The notes: generated by a model from the sequence alone, not told the origin. A stretch of DNA of 64,000 bases from Cordilura impudica (GCA_963682025.1 OY821519.1:72492525-72556524), one strand, 5' to 3'. Positions 35,234 to 46,969 are shown, counted from the stretch's first letter. Numbers and translations are program-made.

Positions 35234-36735
35234 TTTATACCCTATACCACTATGTGGTTTAGGTATAATGACTTTGTGCTACTGTTTGTAACAACCAAAA
35301 CAAGTAAAAAACCGACCGACTATACGATACCCTGTACCATGCGTTTAGAGACCCTATCTCTCAGGCCCAACTAACTGGATATAGAAAATAAGCATAAACC
35401 AAATTTGAGTGGGATTTTTATTAATTTTTTTGGCTGCAGATATGAAAAAGTTCATATCGGATGCTATATCTATATGGGGACTAGGCCCAAAAATGGACCG
35501 ATCCTGACCATGTTTGGTAAAGTCGCTTGTATTTTGTAAAAATATATACAAACAAAATTTCAAAGGAATCCGTGCAATATTTTTGTTTTTTGATAGATTT
35601 AAGTGAAGATCGGGAAGCAGCTCTATATGGGGCCTATGACTAAGAGTTGTCCCATAGGGATCATTTTTGGACTACTTATTAATGGATGTAATATACACAC
35701 ACAAACCCAATTTGACTAAGATTTATGTGATAATTTGGATCTTATGACAATTTATGTTGAATTAATAGGGGTCATTTGTATGGGGGCTAGGTCTGAACAT
35801 GGACCGATTCTCTCCAATTTCAATAGCGTTCATCCCATAGCCGACAGAAGCTTATATACCAAATTTCATCAAAATATATTCATACTTGCGACCTGCAGTT
35901 TGATTACAAGCTTCACATGGACACACAGACGGACGGACGGACGGTAGTTTTGGTAGTTACAAACAGCAGCACAAAGTCATTATACCCAAACCACATAGTG
36001 GTATAGGGTATAAATATTTGACCTAGACCCATCTTTTATTATACCGATCGAATCAGAATCACTTTTTGAATCGATTTAACTATGTCCGTCCGTCCATCCA
36101 TCCGTCCGTCTGTGTGTCCATGTAAATCTTGTAATCAAACTGCAAGTCGCAAATATGAATATATTTTGATGAAATTTGGTATATAAGCTTTCATTGGCCA
36201 TAGGATGAATGCTGTTGAAATTGGTGAGAATCGGTGCATGTTCAGACCTAGCCCCCATACAAATGACCCCTATAAAATCGACATAAATTGCCATAAGATG
36301 CAAATTGTCGTATAGATCTTAGTCAAATTGGGTTTGTATATGTTTAGTACATCCATCAATGAATAGTCCAAAATCGGTACCTATGGGACAACTCTTGGTC
36401 ATAGGCCCCATATAGAGCTGCTTCCCGATCTTCACTTAAATCTATCAAAAAACAAAAATATTGCACTGATTCATCTCAAATTTTGTTTGTATATATTTCG
36501 CAACCATGGTCAGGATCGGTCCATTTTTGGACCTAGTCCCCATATAGACATAGCATCCGATATGAACTTTTTCTCATCTGCAGCCAAAAAAATTAATAAA
36601 AATGCCACTCAAATTTTGTTTATGCTTATTTTCTATATCCAATTAGTTGGACCTAAAAGATAGGGTCTTTGAACGCATGGTATAGGGTATCTTATAGTCG
36701 GTCTAGACCGACTAAAATTTTCCTTCTTGTTTTTA
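35234..36735 (-). mobile_element. Family B element split by a nested family B copy
   Basis: The minus-strand copy begins with its 3' end at 35234-35300 (tataccctataccactatg ... aacaaccaaaa), is interrupted, and resumes at 36013 with 'atatttgacctagaccc', running to the 5' palindrome at ~36695-36715. In unbroken copies 'ccaaaa' and 'atatttgacc' are adjacent, so the interruption is an insertion. Confidence 0.88.
35301..36012 (+). mobile_element. Family B element nested in the previous copy
   Basis: Starts CAAGTAAAAAACCGACCGAC directly after 'accaaaa' and ends GGTATAGGGTATAA directly before 'atatttgacc'. It has lost the segment between the GACG run and 'ttttggtagttac'. The host copy shows no target duplication beyond shared A residues. 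Confidence 0.88.
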
Positions 36736-36856
36736 TCATATAGCACTAAAATTTAATTTTTCTGTATCCAGTTATTACCTAAGTAAAGCTGTATCCGGGA
36801 CCTTCTCTCTCGAAACACATGGTATAGAGTCTAGATCGACTATCATCTTCTCACTT

Positions 36857-37165
36857 TTTATACTCTATACCACTATGTGTTCAGGGTATAATGAGTTTGT
36901 GCTGATGTTTGTAACTACTAAAAATATTTGATATCCATTGACTCAGAATAAATTCAAGAGTAGATTTAGAGATTTCCGTCTATCCGTTCGTCCGTCCGTC
37001 CGTCTGTGGGTCCATGTCAACCTTGTAATCAAAGTACAGTAATCAAAATGCCACTCAAATTTGGTTTATGCTTATTTTCCGTATTCAATTAGTTGGACCT
37101 AAGAGAAAGGCCCTCTAAATGCATGGTATAAGGTATCGTATAGTTGGACTAGACCGACTATAATT
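36857..37165 (-). mobile_element. Family B element with internal deletion, 5' end interrupted
   Basis: Has the 3' terminal part (actctataccactatgtg ... gtccgtccgtctgtgg) fused at ~37040 to the 5' part ('caaatttggtttatgctta' ... 'gactagaccgactataatt'). The last bases of its 5' end ('ttcttactgg') appear after the next copy, at ~37947. Confidence 0.75.
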
Positions 37166-37946
37166 ATACCCTATACCACTATGTGGTTTGGGTATAATGA
37201 CTTTGTGCTGCTGTTTGTAACTACCAAAAATATTTGACCTAGACCCATCTTTTATTATACCGATCGAATCAGAATCACTATCTGATTCGATTTAACGATG
37301 TCCGTCCGTCCGTCTGTGTGTCCATGTAAAGCTTGTAATCAAACTGCAGGTCGCAAATATGAATATATTTTGACGAAATTTGGTATATAAGCTTTTATCG
37401 GTCATGGGATGAACGCTATTGAAATTGGTGGGAATCGGTACATGTTCAGACCTAGCCCCCATACAAATGACCCTTATGAAATCGACTTAAATTGCCATAA
37501 GATACAAATTATCATATAAATCTTATTCAAATTGGGTTTGTATGTATTTATTACATCCATTAATCAGTAGTCCAAAAATGGTCTCTATGGGACAACTCTG
37601 AGTCATAGGCCCCATATAGAGCTGCTTCCCGATCTTCACTTAAATCTATCAAAAAAACAAAAATATTGCACTGATTCTTCTCAAATTTTGTTTGTATATA
37701 TTTTTGCAAAATAAAAGAGACCTTACCAAACATGGTCAGGATCGGTCCATTTTTGGGCCTAGTCCCCATATAGATATAACATCCGATATGAAATTTTTCA
37801 TTTCTGCAGTCAAAAAAATTAAGAAAAATACCACTCAAATTTGGTTTTTGCCTATTTTCTATATCCAGTTAGTTGGGTCTGAGAGATAGCGTCTCTAAAC
37901 GTATGGTATAGTCGGTCTAGACTGACTATAATTTTCTTACTTGTTT
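37166..37946 (-). mobile_element. Family B element, complete, inserted in the end of its neighbour
   Basis: Complete copy from GGTATAGGGTAT (3' end, at 37166) to the slightly altered palindrome 'agtcggtctagactgact' and 'ttttcttacttgttt'. It separates 'actataatt' from 'ttcttactgg' of the flanking copy. It has a short GTCY run. Confidence 0.82.
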
Positions 37947-38004
37947 TCTTACTGGATTTATTTGTTTTCGATAACCTCAAAAAGTAATGGTTCCAATAAA
38001 AAAA

Positions 38005-38315
38005 ACTGTGTGAGTCCGATCACAGGAGAGATGTGTAAACATCTATTTACACAGCAATTCAAATCAAGCAGTAAGCGCCATCTATGTATAGCAAGCAACT
38101 GCTATGGTTGTTATACTTGATGGTTGCAGTTGTTTGATATACATTCATGGCGCTTTCTGTTGGTTGTTGAATCAGCTAAATAAATTTAAATCATAATCTT
38201 TGCACCAATACACTTCCATATACCTCACATCGATTTTCCCCTACGCTGTTTTTGTGATTGTATTGTGAAATAGATTTTTACCCCCCTGAGCGCATAGATG
38301 TTTACACATCAGAAA
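38005..38315 (+). mobile_element. Element D, short form (inverted-repeat MITE)
   Basis: Near the left end lies GATGTGTAAACATCTA (38030-38045) and near the right end its complement TAGATGTTTACACATC (~38296-38311), with 'gagtccgatcacaggagag' outside on the left. Body: 'gcgccatctatgtatagcaag' and, inverted, 'cattcatggcgctttctg'. The T-rich array present in the other copies is absent here. It lies ~110 bp from the odorant-receptor stop codon. Confidence 0.75.
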
Positions 38316-38336
38316 TATTTCATACATATTGCAATA

Positions 38337-38342
38337 TTTATT
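38337..38342 (-). terminator. Candidate poly(A) signal of the odorant receptor gene
   Basis: AATAAA on the minus strand, about 80 bases downstream of the stop codon at 38423-38425 and just before element D. Confidence 0.5.
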
Positions 38343-38422
38343 GAAGTGCAACTTAAAATTCCAATAATACTTCATAATGAATAAGTTATGTAAAAGCCAG
38401 AATTGATAAGAGTAGAGCATTC

Positions 38423-39866
38423 TTAATATTGTTGTTCATCCATCTGCGTTTTCACCAATGTAAAAAACTGATAAGCTGTGGTCATTAGCTGACATAAAAA
38501 TTTTAAAAAATTTTAATTTTATATTATTTTTCTTAATTAGTACAAAATATGTGCATTTCAAATTATTTGTATACTTTGAGAGGTGGAACTTACATTCGTA
38601 AAACTTTCCATTGAAATCACAAAGAACTTAAAGGCGGTTAAATGGGCTGGTCTATGAGAACGTGCTATGGCCAAAGTTAACATGCGTTGATAGCGAACGT
38701 CCGCCATATACCATTCCTGGCCAATCAATGCTTCACCCACTTCAGCACTCTATACGAGAAATAAAATTGAGTTAATTAATGATATTCGTATTAAAACGAG
38801 ATGTGCAATCATATCTTACATATTCTAGCAGTTGATTGCCAAACATACAGACATAATAAACTTGTATTGTGGCCGATATGAAGAACATAACAAATTTTAA
38901 AAAATCCAAGCCATACGAACCGATTGCAATTTGGACACCAATAAAACTAATGATAATTATTGAAATCAAATAATTCAAAAGTATGGACAAACTGAAAACT
39001 CTATTAACCCTTTGAGCTAATCTGAAAATAAATTAAATCTATTGTAAGTTCTCAAGAGAAAACGAATTAACTTACTCGTTCAAAGTATGATGTTTTTCCA
39101 AAATATATTTTAATTCCTCTAAGTCCCTTTCAAAATCAACAGATTGGAAATTTCTGATGCGATAACACAAATATTTAAATTCCATGCTGATCATAAAAAT
39201 TGTACACATCAGCAACATATCGGAGCCAACCAATATACATGACACGAAAGATCCACCCACACACTGAGAGCTATAGGTGAAAATATATCCTACTACCGAG
39301 GAGACATCAAATGGATATGTCAATATGAACGGGGTACGTTGTATGAAAACGAAATATTCATTACCACTTTGAAAATACTCAACACTTGACTGTACCATGG
39401 GAAATATTTGAAATATAAATACTGTCGAGCAAATGCTTATGCTCATAATTCTACAATGTCGTATTAAATAACTATAACCCTCGGCTATACGAAATTCACG
39501 ACGTTCCTTTGCTGTACGTGGAAAGATTTCTTCCAATTCCTTTAAAACTTTAAACAGTATATTACGACCAAATACCACAGAGAACATTTTAAACAGACCG
39601 TTAGTGGCAAATGTTAAATACAAACACCACTGAGTCAGATGAATCGTATTCTCAAATTCATCAAAAAGAACATAACAGCATTTGCACAAGAAGTTAAAGG
39701 TCATATTGATTACGTGAAAAGCCAGTAGGATTACTTCTTTGTTTGTCATAAAGTCATTTTCGTCCCATTTGAAAAGTTTGATTCCTACAACCGAGTAGAA
39801 TTTGAATGGTAACCGAACAAAATCACGAACAGTTAAATTATTAGTTGATCTCTTAACTTGATTCAT
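38423..39866 (-). CDS. Insect odorant receptor (7tm_6 family), four exons, 404 aa
   Basis: Encodes a seven-helix olfactory receptor that would act with Orco as a ligand-gated cation channel in sensory-neuron dendrites. Exons on minus: 39866-39076, 39021-38820, 38749-38594, 38488-38423. Donors are GTAAGT, GTAAGA and GTAAGT; acceptors end CAG, TAG and CAG. The total of 1215 bases gives an intact frame. The N-terminus reads MNQVKRSTNNLTVRDFVRLP; helices are visible around NMTFNFLCKCCYVLF and VVGYIFTYSSQCVGGSFVSC. The family's conserved C-terminal region is clear: KHHTLNELAQRVNR, GNQLLEYSAEVGEA, WYMADVRYQRMLTLAIARS, SHRPAHLTAFKFFVISMESF and a last helix TTAYQFFTLVKTQ. Length is typical. No stops or frameshifts, so probably functional. 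The ligand and Drosophila orthologue were not assigned. Confidence 0.93.
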
Positions 39867-39912
39867 TTCTAATACCGATAAAGACTATACAATTTTCTAA
39901 CAGCTACAACGC

Positions 39913-39920
39913 TATTTATA
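39913..39920 (-). promoter_or_regulatory. Candidate TATA box of the odorant receptor gene
   Basis: TATAAATA on minus, 46 bases upstream of the ATG. A start site ~30 bases downstream would leave a very short 5' UTR, which is plausible for a chemoreceptor gene. No other support. Confidence 0.4.
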
Positions 39921-39924
39921 CGTT

Positions 39925-40489
39925 GTATTACGATTTGGCCAACAATTATAAATATATTTTTGCAGTAATTGAAAAAAAGTATGTAATATATTTTAATTAT
40001 AGGTGTAAATGCGAGGCAGAAAAAAAAAATTTTTTTTTTTTCTAAATATCAATAATCATAGGTGTATATATATAACAAGTGTCATAATATTAAAGGATTA
40101 TTAATACAGTTACTACAGCTATTGAGATGATGGGAAAAGTGCGTTAGAAGGTGAGATGAGATATTAACGCAACATCAAAATTTATGTTCTTAAATAACTT
40201 TTTATGGACATGGCGAAAAAGGGCCTTAAATGCAAAATTGAGAACACACTTTTTTTTCTGATTTTCTTTGCATAATTCTATATTATATCTGTGAAAGAAT
40301 TCTTCAAAAATTTTTTGACATTTTCTGTAATACCAGTTCTATTTCGATCATTGAAACCTATCGCCCGTACAAATATATATTCAGATGTATGCTCTAGTCA
40401 ACATTTGAAATCCAAAATGTGATTTTACATAATAACAAGAATTCAAGAATCAACAAAATTGACTTTTTCTTAAGAAAAAATGCGTTTTA
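39925..40489. other. Upstream region of the receptor gene, nothing further recognised
   Basis: AT-rich; may hold regulatory DNA for the receptor gene but no site could be supported. Confidence 0.3.
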
Positions 40490-42425
40490 AGGATATGTAG
40501 GTACTTTTTTAAGAAAAGGTACTTTTTGAGAAAAAGTATTTATGAGAAAAGTTAATTTCTTAAAAAATCGTACTTTGTTAAGAAACTGTGCTTTTGTTTT
40601 AGAAAAGGAACTTTTTGGAGAAAAAGTATTGTTAAGAAAAGGTTCTTTAAAAAAAAAAAAGTAAATTTTTGAGAAGAGTTATTTTCTTAATATACATATG
40701 GTTCTTTCATACAAAAATCTACTTTTTTAAGAAAATGTACTTTGTGCTTTTTTAGGGAAATTCACGTTGTTAGAAATTTGTATTTTAAGAATTGTAGTTA
40801 TTTACTTGAAAACAATGTTTATTGAAGAAACAGCACTTTTTGAAGAAAATGTTCTATTTTAAAAAAGATAATTTTAACAAAATTTACTTTCTAAGATATG
40901 ATACCTTTTTTAAGAAATAGTGCTTTTTAAAGAAAAGGTAGTTTTTTTTTAAATACAATATATTATGAAATGTTACTTTTTTAAGAAATGGTACTTTTCT
41001 AAGAAGCGGTAAATTCTCAAGAATATGTATTTTTCCAAAATTTAAGTTTTTAAGTTTTAATTTAAAAGAAACATATTTTTAAGAAAAGCTATTATTTTAA
41101 GAATATGTACCTTTAAAGGAAAGGTACTTTATTAAGAAAAGGTAGTTTTCTAAGCTTATGTACTTTTAAAGGATATATACTTTTTCAAGAATAGGTACTT
41201 TTTTAATGAAAGGTACTTTCTTAAGAAAAGGTATTTAAAAAAAGGAAGATTTTTACAAAAGGTAAAGAAGAAGTACTTTTTTAACAAATAGTTAATTTTA
41301 GAGAAAATTTAATTCTACAAAAAAATTTACTTTTTGCGCAAAGGTACTGTTTTAATAACATTAACTTTTTTAATAAAAGGTACATTTTTAATAAAAGGGA
41401 CTTTTTTCATACAAGCAACTTTTTAATATAAAGTACTTTTTTAGTAAAATGTACTTTTTTATTAAAAGATACTTTTTTCATAAAAGGTACTTTCTTAATA
41501 AAAGGTCCTTTTTTTATAAAAGGTACTTTTTTAAAAAAAGGTACATTTTTAATAAAAGGTACTTTTTAATGTAAGGTATTTTTTAATATAAGGTATTTTT
41601 TAGTAAAAGGTATTTTTTAGTAAAAGGTATTTTTAAAGAAAATTTATTTTTTAAGAAGAAGTACTTTATGAAGAAAAGGTATTTTTATTTTAAAAAGAAC
41701 ATTTTTAAGAGAAGCTACTTTTTAAGAAAACTAACTTTTTAAAGAAAGAGTACTTTTTAAGAAAAGGAACCTTAACAAAAAACTGTTTTAAGAAATAGTA
41801 AATTTTTTAGAAAATTTAATTCTTTAAAAAAAAGTACTTTTTGAATAAAAGGTACTTTTTTCATAAAAGGTAGTTTTTTAATAAAATGTACTTTTTTAAT
41901 GAAACGGACTTTTTTCATAAAAAGTACTTTTTAATAAAGTAATACAAGGTACTTCTTCGTAAAAGTTTCTTTTTAATAAAAAGCACTTTTTTAACACAAG
42001 GTACTTTTTAATAAAAGATAATTTTTAAGAAAATGTATTTTTTAACAAAATGTATTTTTTAAGAAATAAGTACTTTTTTAAGAAGAGGTAATTTTTTAAG
42101 AAAATATATTTTTTTAAAAGGATATTTTTTAAAAAAAAAGTTATATTTTTAAGAAAAGGACTTTTTTAAGAGAAAGTAGTTTTTAAGAAAATGTATGGTT
42201 TTTGAAAAAATTTACTTTATTAAGAAAAGGTACCATTTAAGAAGAAAAGATATTTTTTTAAATAAAACTTACTTTTTTAAGAAAATGTAATTTTTAAGAA
42301 GCCTTTTCTGCAAAGGTAATTCCTTATGAAAATTTACTTTTTAAGAAAAATTTACTTTTTAAGAAAATTTACTTTTTTTATAAAAATATTGTCTTAGGAA
42401 AAATCACTTTTTTAAAAAAAATACA
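40490..42425. repeat. GGTAC satellite array 2
   Basis: About 1.9 kb of diverged 17-18 bp units related to array 1. The main variant is GGTACTTTTTTAAGAAAA (AAGAAAA instead of AATAAAA) at ~40.5-41.3 and 41.6-42.4 kb, with AATAAAA-type units in the middle (~41.35-41.6 and ~41.83-42.0 kb). No genes. Confidence 0.88.
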
Positions 42426-42966
42426 GTTTAAAAAAATTATGACTGAAATTGCATTATTCCCACTATTTCTTGTATTCTGCACATTTTTTATTTACCGCCC
42501 GCATTCACCTGCTACGCTCATGTTTAGAAAAGTTAAATATTTAGAGTCTTTTGTGAGTCATAAAAGCAATCTTCCCTATGTGATATGATTTCAGAAGGTA
42601 AAGAAGGGACGTAAAAGAGTCTTTTCGTTGGCAAAATGTTCACTGGAGATTTATTCAAATTTTCAAAACATAGAACTAAATGTTACTCAAATTGCTATTA
42701 TAGCAGGTAACGTTTGTTCGTCTCTAAAATGTATATGGGCATTTTCACAGAAAGGAAAACAAAATGTTAAAAGAATGTTTTTGTCCGATAATATCTAAAA
42801 AAAATATTAAAATTTCATTCTTTTAAGGAATTTACAGCCAAACTCAATGGCCCTATTAAGAAAACTGACCGCAAATTTTAATTTATGTCTTTCCCGTTCT
42901 TGGTATCATAATTATTATCGGTTATAAAAATAAAAAAAAGCTTATTCAACTACACAATTATGAATA
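42426..42966. other. No recognised feature
   Basis: Sequence of less extreme composition between array 2 and a Helitron; no frame or motif could be supported. Confidence 0.35.
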
Positions 42967-43289
42967 CTAGCAGATTTCAGCGCTTGAAATTCGAGTGCAA
43001 TTTCTAGGCAACTTTATTTTTCAACTTAGCCAATTCACAAACCAACAAACACATTAAGAAATTTAATAAACACATAATAGCTTATGTATAATTTTATGTA
43101 TGTATGTGTTAGTAGCAACTTTATATACAATTTACTCAAAATAAAGAAAAAAAAATTAAAAATCTGTAAATCAGGTGAACAGCTAAAAAGTAATGCCTTT
43201 CAAATAACATACGTTTGGTCAAAATAGGGATAAAACGTTAGAACAAAACATCGGTAACAAGAAATCGCCTAGCCTATTAATATTATAGA
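42967..43289 (-). mobile_element. Helitron family A, copy 5
   Basis: CTAG at 42967-42970 beside the hairpin; on minus the element starts TCTATAATATTAATAGGC at 43289. The body is shortened by an internal deletion after 'caaaccaacaaacac'. Confidence 0.83.
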
Positions 43290-43698
43290 TAAAGTAGTGT
43301 TATTCGAGATCATTCTGAAATGAGTTGCATTGAAAAACTGCGCACTTTTTTTTAGATTTTCACAAGAGGTTGAAACATGGTCATTTTGTGACGATCTTTC
43401 ATGGAATGGGTTATATATCATATTTATTAGACCTATTGCGGGACGTTTTTGGGTCTCCAGAAAATAAATGAAATTGTGAAACTTTTTAATATCAGTTTTG
43501 CAATGGCGAAATCTTAAGCCGACTTGAAAGAGAAGATGTAAGACGGGACTGAAAATTGAAAATTCAGAGATTCGGGATTTTGAAATGAAGATTCCGGAAT
43601 TTTTTAATATTTTCGGATTAGTTTTTTTGTTTATAATTTTATAATTTTCAATACAAAATACGTATTTATTAGTTATAATACTAAACAAATTATATATA

Positions 43699-44160
43699 CT
43701 AGAGCCCAGCCCCTCGAAATATTTTCATGTAATAAATAATTTTATAAAAGCCTTAAGGTATGCTAATCAATTCTAGCCAATTCACAATTCAACACTTTTT
43801 ATATAAGATTCATTAAATTTCATTAAAAATATTTGATGAACACAAGAAGTTATACAAACGGGTCTGTTAATAAATAGTTTTAAAGGAGCCTAAAGGTATG
43901 CTAATCAATTTTAGCCAATTCACAATTCAAGACATGGCTTTTGATATTTGTAATAAGCACACACACAGTGTTTAATGTGTGTATTAGTAGCAACTTTAAA
44001 CGAGAATTACTCTTAAAAAAATGTTTCAGACGATGCAAATCTGTAAATCTGGTGGACAGCTAAAAAGAAATACCTTTCAAATGGGGTATGTTTGGATAAA
44101 ATTAGTTATTAACTAAATTTTTATATAGGTCACAAGATATTGCCTTGCCTATTAATATAA
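43699..44160 (-). mobile_element. Diverged Helitron family A, copy 6
   Basis: CTAG at 43699-43702 and 'attaataggcaaggca' at the other end on minus. Inside, 'aaggtatgctaatcaatt.tagccaattcacaattcaa' occurs twice (~43755 and ~43892), so the 3' half is internally duplicated. The oldest-looking copy of the set. Confidence 0.6.
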
Positions 44161-44639
44161 TTTTTAAAAATTCCGTGACTTTGGGATCCCGAGATTCGCA
44201 AAATTGTACATTGTTAATTTTACAACTGATAATTAAAATATTTAAATCCCTTTCTGAGGGCAGATTTGTATGGCGCTTAGGTCGTAACATGAGTCGATAA
44301 TCACCAATTTGAGTAACAATAAAATACTTTACAAAATATTTTGCAAATTTCTTTAGGTTTACAACTTGTTACAAAGATATCTAAATCGATTCAGTGTGAT
44401 TCATTTTTGTTTAATTTTTTATTAGCGATGCATACACATTTTTGTTCACACGTACAAAAAAAAGCACATGTTCTGTTACGTATAAACATTTTTCACTATT
44501 TTTATTTTTTAATATGAAACTTTATTGGAACATTTTACATTTTCGTACGTCATTCCTCATCTATTTGATCTAGAGGCTCCAAATTCAATACCTGTAGATT
44601 ATGGCGAAGATTTTAAGCCTATGTAGTGCGACCTATTCG
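44161..44639. other. No recognised feature
   Basis: AT-rich sequence between repeats; nothing supported. Confidence 0.3.
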
Positions 44640-44822
44640 ATCTATTGCGGACAGGAAATTGTTTTGAACAGATAGACAAGCGACATTGTTAGTTCGACTT
44701 CTCCTTCTATAAGAATCAAGAATATATATATTTTATGTGGTCTTTGGAATTTATGTCGTTACAAACAGATTGACAAACTGATACATACCCTCTGCACAGT
44801 AGTGGTGTGGGGGTATAAAAAC
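44640..44822 (+). mobile_element. Family C 3' fragment
   Basis: 'ataagaatcaagaatatata', 'cgttacaaacagattgacaaac' and the terminus 'taccctctgcacagtagtggtgtgggggtataaaaa' match the right end of family C. Confidence 0.6.
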
Positions 44823-44992
44823 TCCAAGCATCTACTAGAAAGCATTTTCATACACTATATTCTACAGAGTACTGATGGCTGGCAAAAAAAAAATGTTATA
44901 AAAACACATATTTCGTATGTTAAAATTTCGCTCCCTGTTTAAAAATAACATCAGATATCAACTTTTCATATATGTAGGCCGCAGACAATAGC

Positions 44993-45349
44993 ACTAAATT
45001 GGAGTGCAAATTCTTGGAATTTTTTTTTTTTTCATTAAATGAGGACCCTAAGGGTATGTTAATCAATTATAGCCAATTCACAAATCAACAAAAAAAAAAA
45101 ACTCATTTTTATTACAAACACATTAACAAATTTAATAAACACACACATTGTATAATTTTATGTATGTGTTAGTAGCAACTTTAAATGCAATTTACTCAAA
45201 ATAAAGGAAAAAATTTAAAAATCTATAAATCTGCAAAACGGCTAAAAAGCAAAACCTTTCAAATAATAAACGTTTGGTCAAAATCGGGATAAAACGGTAA
45301 AACAAAACATCGATCACAAGAAATCGCCTAGCCTATTAATATTATAGAT
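44993..45349 (-). mobile_element. Helitron family A, copy 7
   Basis: Complete TC end on minus (TCTATAATATTAATAGGC at 45349). The left end is degraded ('actaaattggagtgcaaat', no CTAG). It belongs to the subtype with 'aagggtatgttaatcaattata'. Confidence 0.78.
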
Positions 45350-45742
45350 AGATACCGCTATGTAGTGAAGGTATCATGAGTTTGTTATCATGTTTGTAAC
45401 TATTAAAAATATTTAATCTAGACCCACCTTTAACTATACACTCCACTTTAATCATTTTCTGAATCGATTTAGCACCGTCCGTCCGTTCGTCTGCCTATCT
45501 GTGTGTCCATGTAAATTTGGGATAAAACGGTAAAACAAAACATCGATCACAAGAAATCGCCTAGCCTATTAATATTATAGATAGATACCGCTATGTAGTG
45601 AAGGTATCATGAGTTTGTTATCATGTTTGTAACTATTAAAAATATTTAATCTAGACCCACCTTTAATTATACACTCCACTTTAATCATTTTCTGAATCGA
45701 TTTAGCACCGTCCGTCCGTTCGTCTGCCTATCTGTGTGCTGA
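45283..45742. repeat. ~240-bp tandem duplication across a Helitron/family-B junction
   Basis: 'gggataaaacggtaaaacaa' starts at ~45282 and again at ~45521. Each copy runs through the Helitron 5' end, 'agataccgctatgtagtgaagg' and 'ccgtccgttcgtctgcctatct'. They are almost identical (aactatac/aattatac). The duplication therefore postdates the joining of the two elements. Confidence 0.92.
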
Positions 45743-45985
45743 AATTTTGTATATACGCTTTTATCAGACGAACACTGTTTAAGCACTGTTTGGTGAAAAT
45801 CAATGCATGTTCAGACCTATTATATTGCGTTTTAATTCAGATTATCGTATAGAAATCGCTCATATATAATTTATATGTGTTTATTAACCAGTAGTCCAAA
45901 AAATAAACCCTGTGCGACCATTTTTAGTTATAGTCGCCACATAACGCTACTTCTCGGTCTGCACTTAAGGCTAGCGTACGATGAA
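45354..45985 (-). mobile_element. Diverged family B element
   Basis: Reverse-oriented family-B text: 'atttaatctagacccacct', 'ccgtccgttcgtctg', 'gttcagacctattat', 'attaaccagtagtccaaaaa', 'cttctcggtctgcactta'. It carries the tandem duplication described above and lacks the palindromic 5' end. Confidence 0.65.
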
Positions 45986-46194
45986 ATTAGTGTCTACATA
46001 TTTGCTTGTAAAATTTACAAAATTCAAAATTAAATTTTTTTAAATCGCGTTGCCTTTTTTGGTTTTAAAATAATTAAAGAAAATCTAAATTGGACTTTCA
46101 AAACATTGCTAGTAAATCCAAAGTTTCAAGAAATTCCGTTTCGTGTATCATTAAAAACAATAGTTAATTTATAGGAAATACGGCGGTGGTAAAA

Positions 46195-46935
46195 AAAAAA
46201 AATTTAATAATCCAAATGGTGTCAAAAATGTAATCGCCTATTTTACGAAAAATCCCACACAGATATCTGGTAGAAAATTAGCCGAAAAAGTACTATGCTC
46301 TGAGGCTTTCGTCAGAAAAGTTAAAAGGATGGTAGTACTAAAATTATACAAATTTCAGAAAGTTCGTGAAAAACAGAGCCAAAATACTTTACAAAGATTT
46401 CTTTAAGAAATTTTATTGCTGCGTAATGCATGATGAGACTTAAGTTCCTGGTGACTTTTCGCAGCCTCCATGTGACGACTTTTTTGTTGCAGATCGTAGG
46501 GGAAATGTCCAAGAAGAGTAGAAGACACAAAAGAAGTCAAAATTCCCTTAGAAATTTTTGGTATGGTAAGCAATCTGTAGCTGCAGCAGACGAAGCAGTT
46601 CATCTGTTACAAATGGGACAATTAACACCGACTTATCTATAAAGGAGTGCTTGCAACAACGACTTTTATCATTTATAAGACAGCACGAGGACTCTAATTT
46701 TTTTTGCCCTGCCATTAGCAAATGAATGGTTTGAAAATAATAATATTGTAATCGTACCAAGATATGCAAATCTACCTAACTGCGCGGAGCTAAGACCCAT
46801 TCTAAGATATTGGGCTCTGGTAAAAAGGATCACTAAGGGCACAAAACAGGTTGCTGAAAAGACTTAATTTTTTTCAAGAAAGTGGATATCTTCAAGTAAA
46901 AAAATCACAGAAGGCACTACTAACAGTTTAATAGG
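46195..46935 (+). pseudogene. Tc1/mariner-type transposase remnant
   Basis: Broken frames on + read NPNGVKNVIAYFTKNPTQIS, SGRKLAEKVLCSEAFVRKVK (helix-turn-helix DNA-binding region), VMHDETYVPGDFS (first catalytic Asp region), KFLVW, VTNGTINTDLSIKECLQQRL, LLSFIRQHED and NLPNCAELRPILRYWALVKR (third acidic region and NCxELRPIxxYW motif). Stops and frameshifts interrupt it repeatedly. It ends at ~46935, just before Helitron copy 8. No terminal repeats were identified. Confidence 0.8.
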
Positions 46936-46969
46936 AGGTATTCTCGAAAAAAATTTAAATATTCGTTAA

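Noticed and set aside
35301..36735. Long inverted repeat at 35.3-36.7 kb as a designed hairpin locus
   Set aside because: Explained by one family-B copy inserted in another in opposite orientation; noted as nested insertion instead.
43269..43688. 139-codon minus-strand frame
   Set aside because: No recognisable motif, Ile/Lys/Phe-rich as expected from AT-rich DNA, and it overlaps the end of a Helitron.
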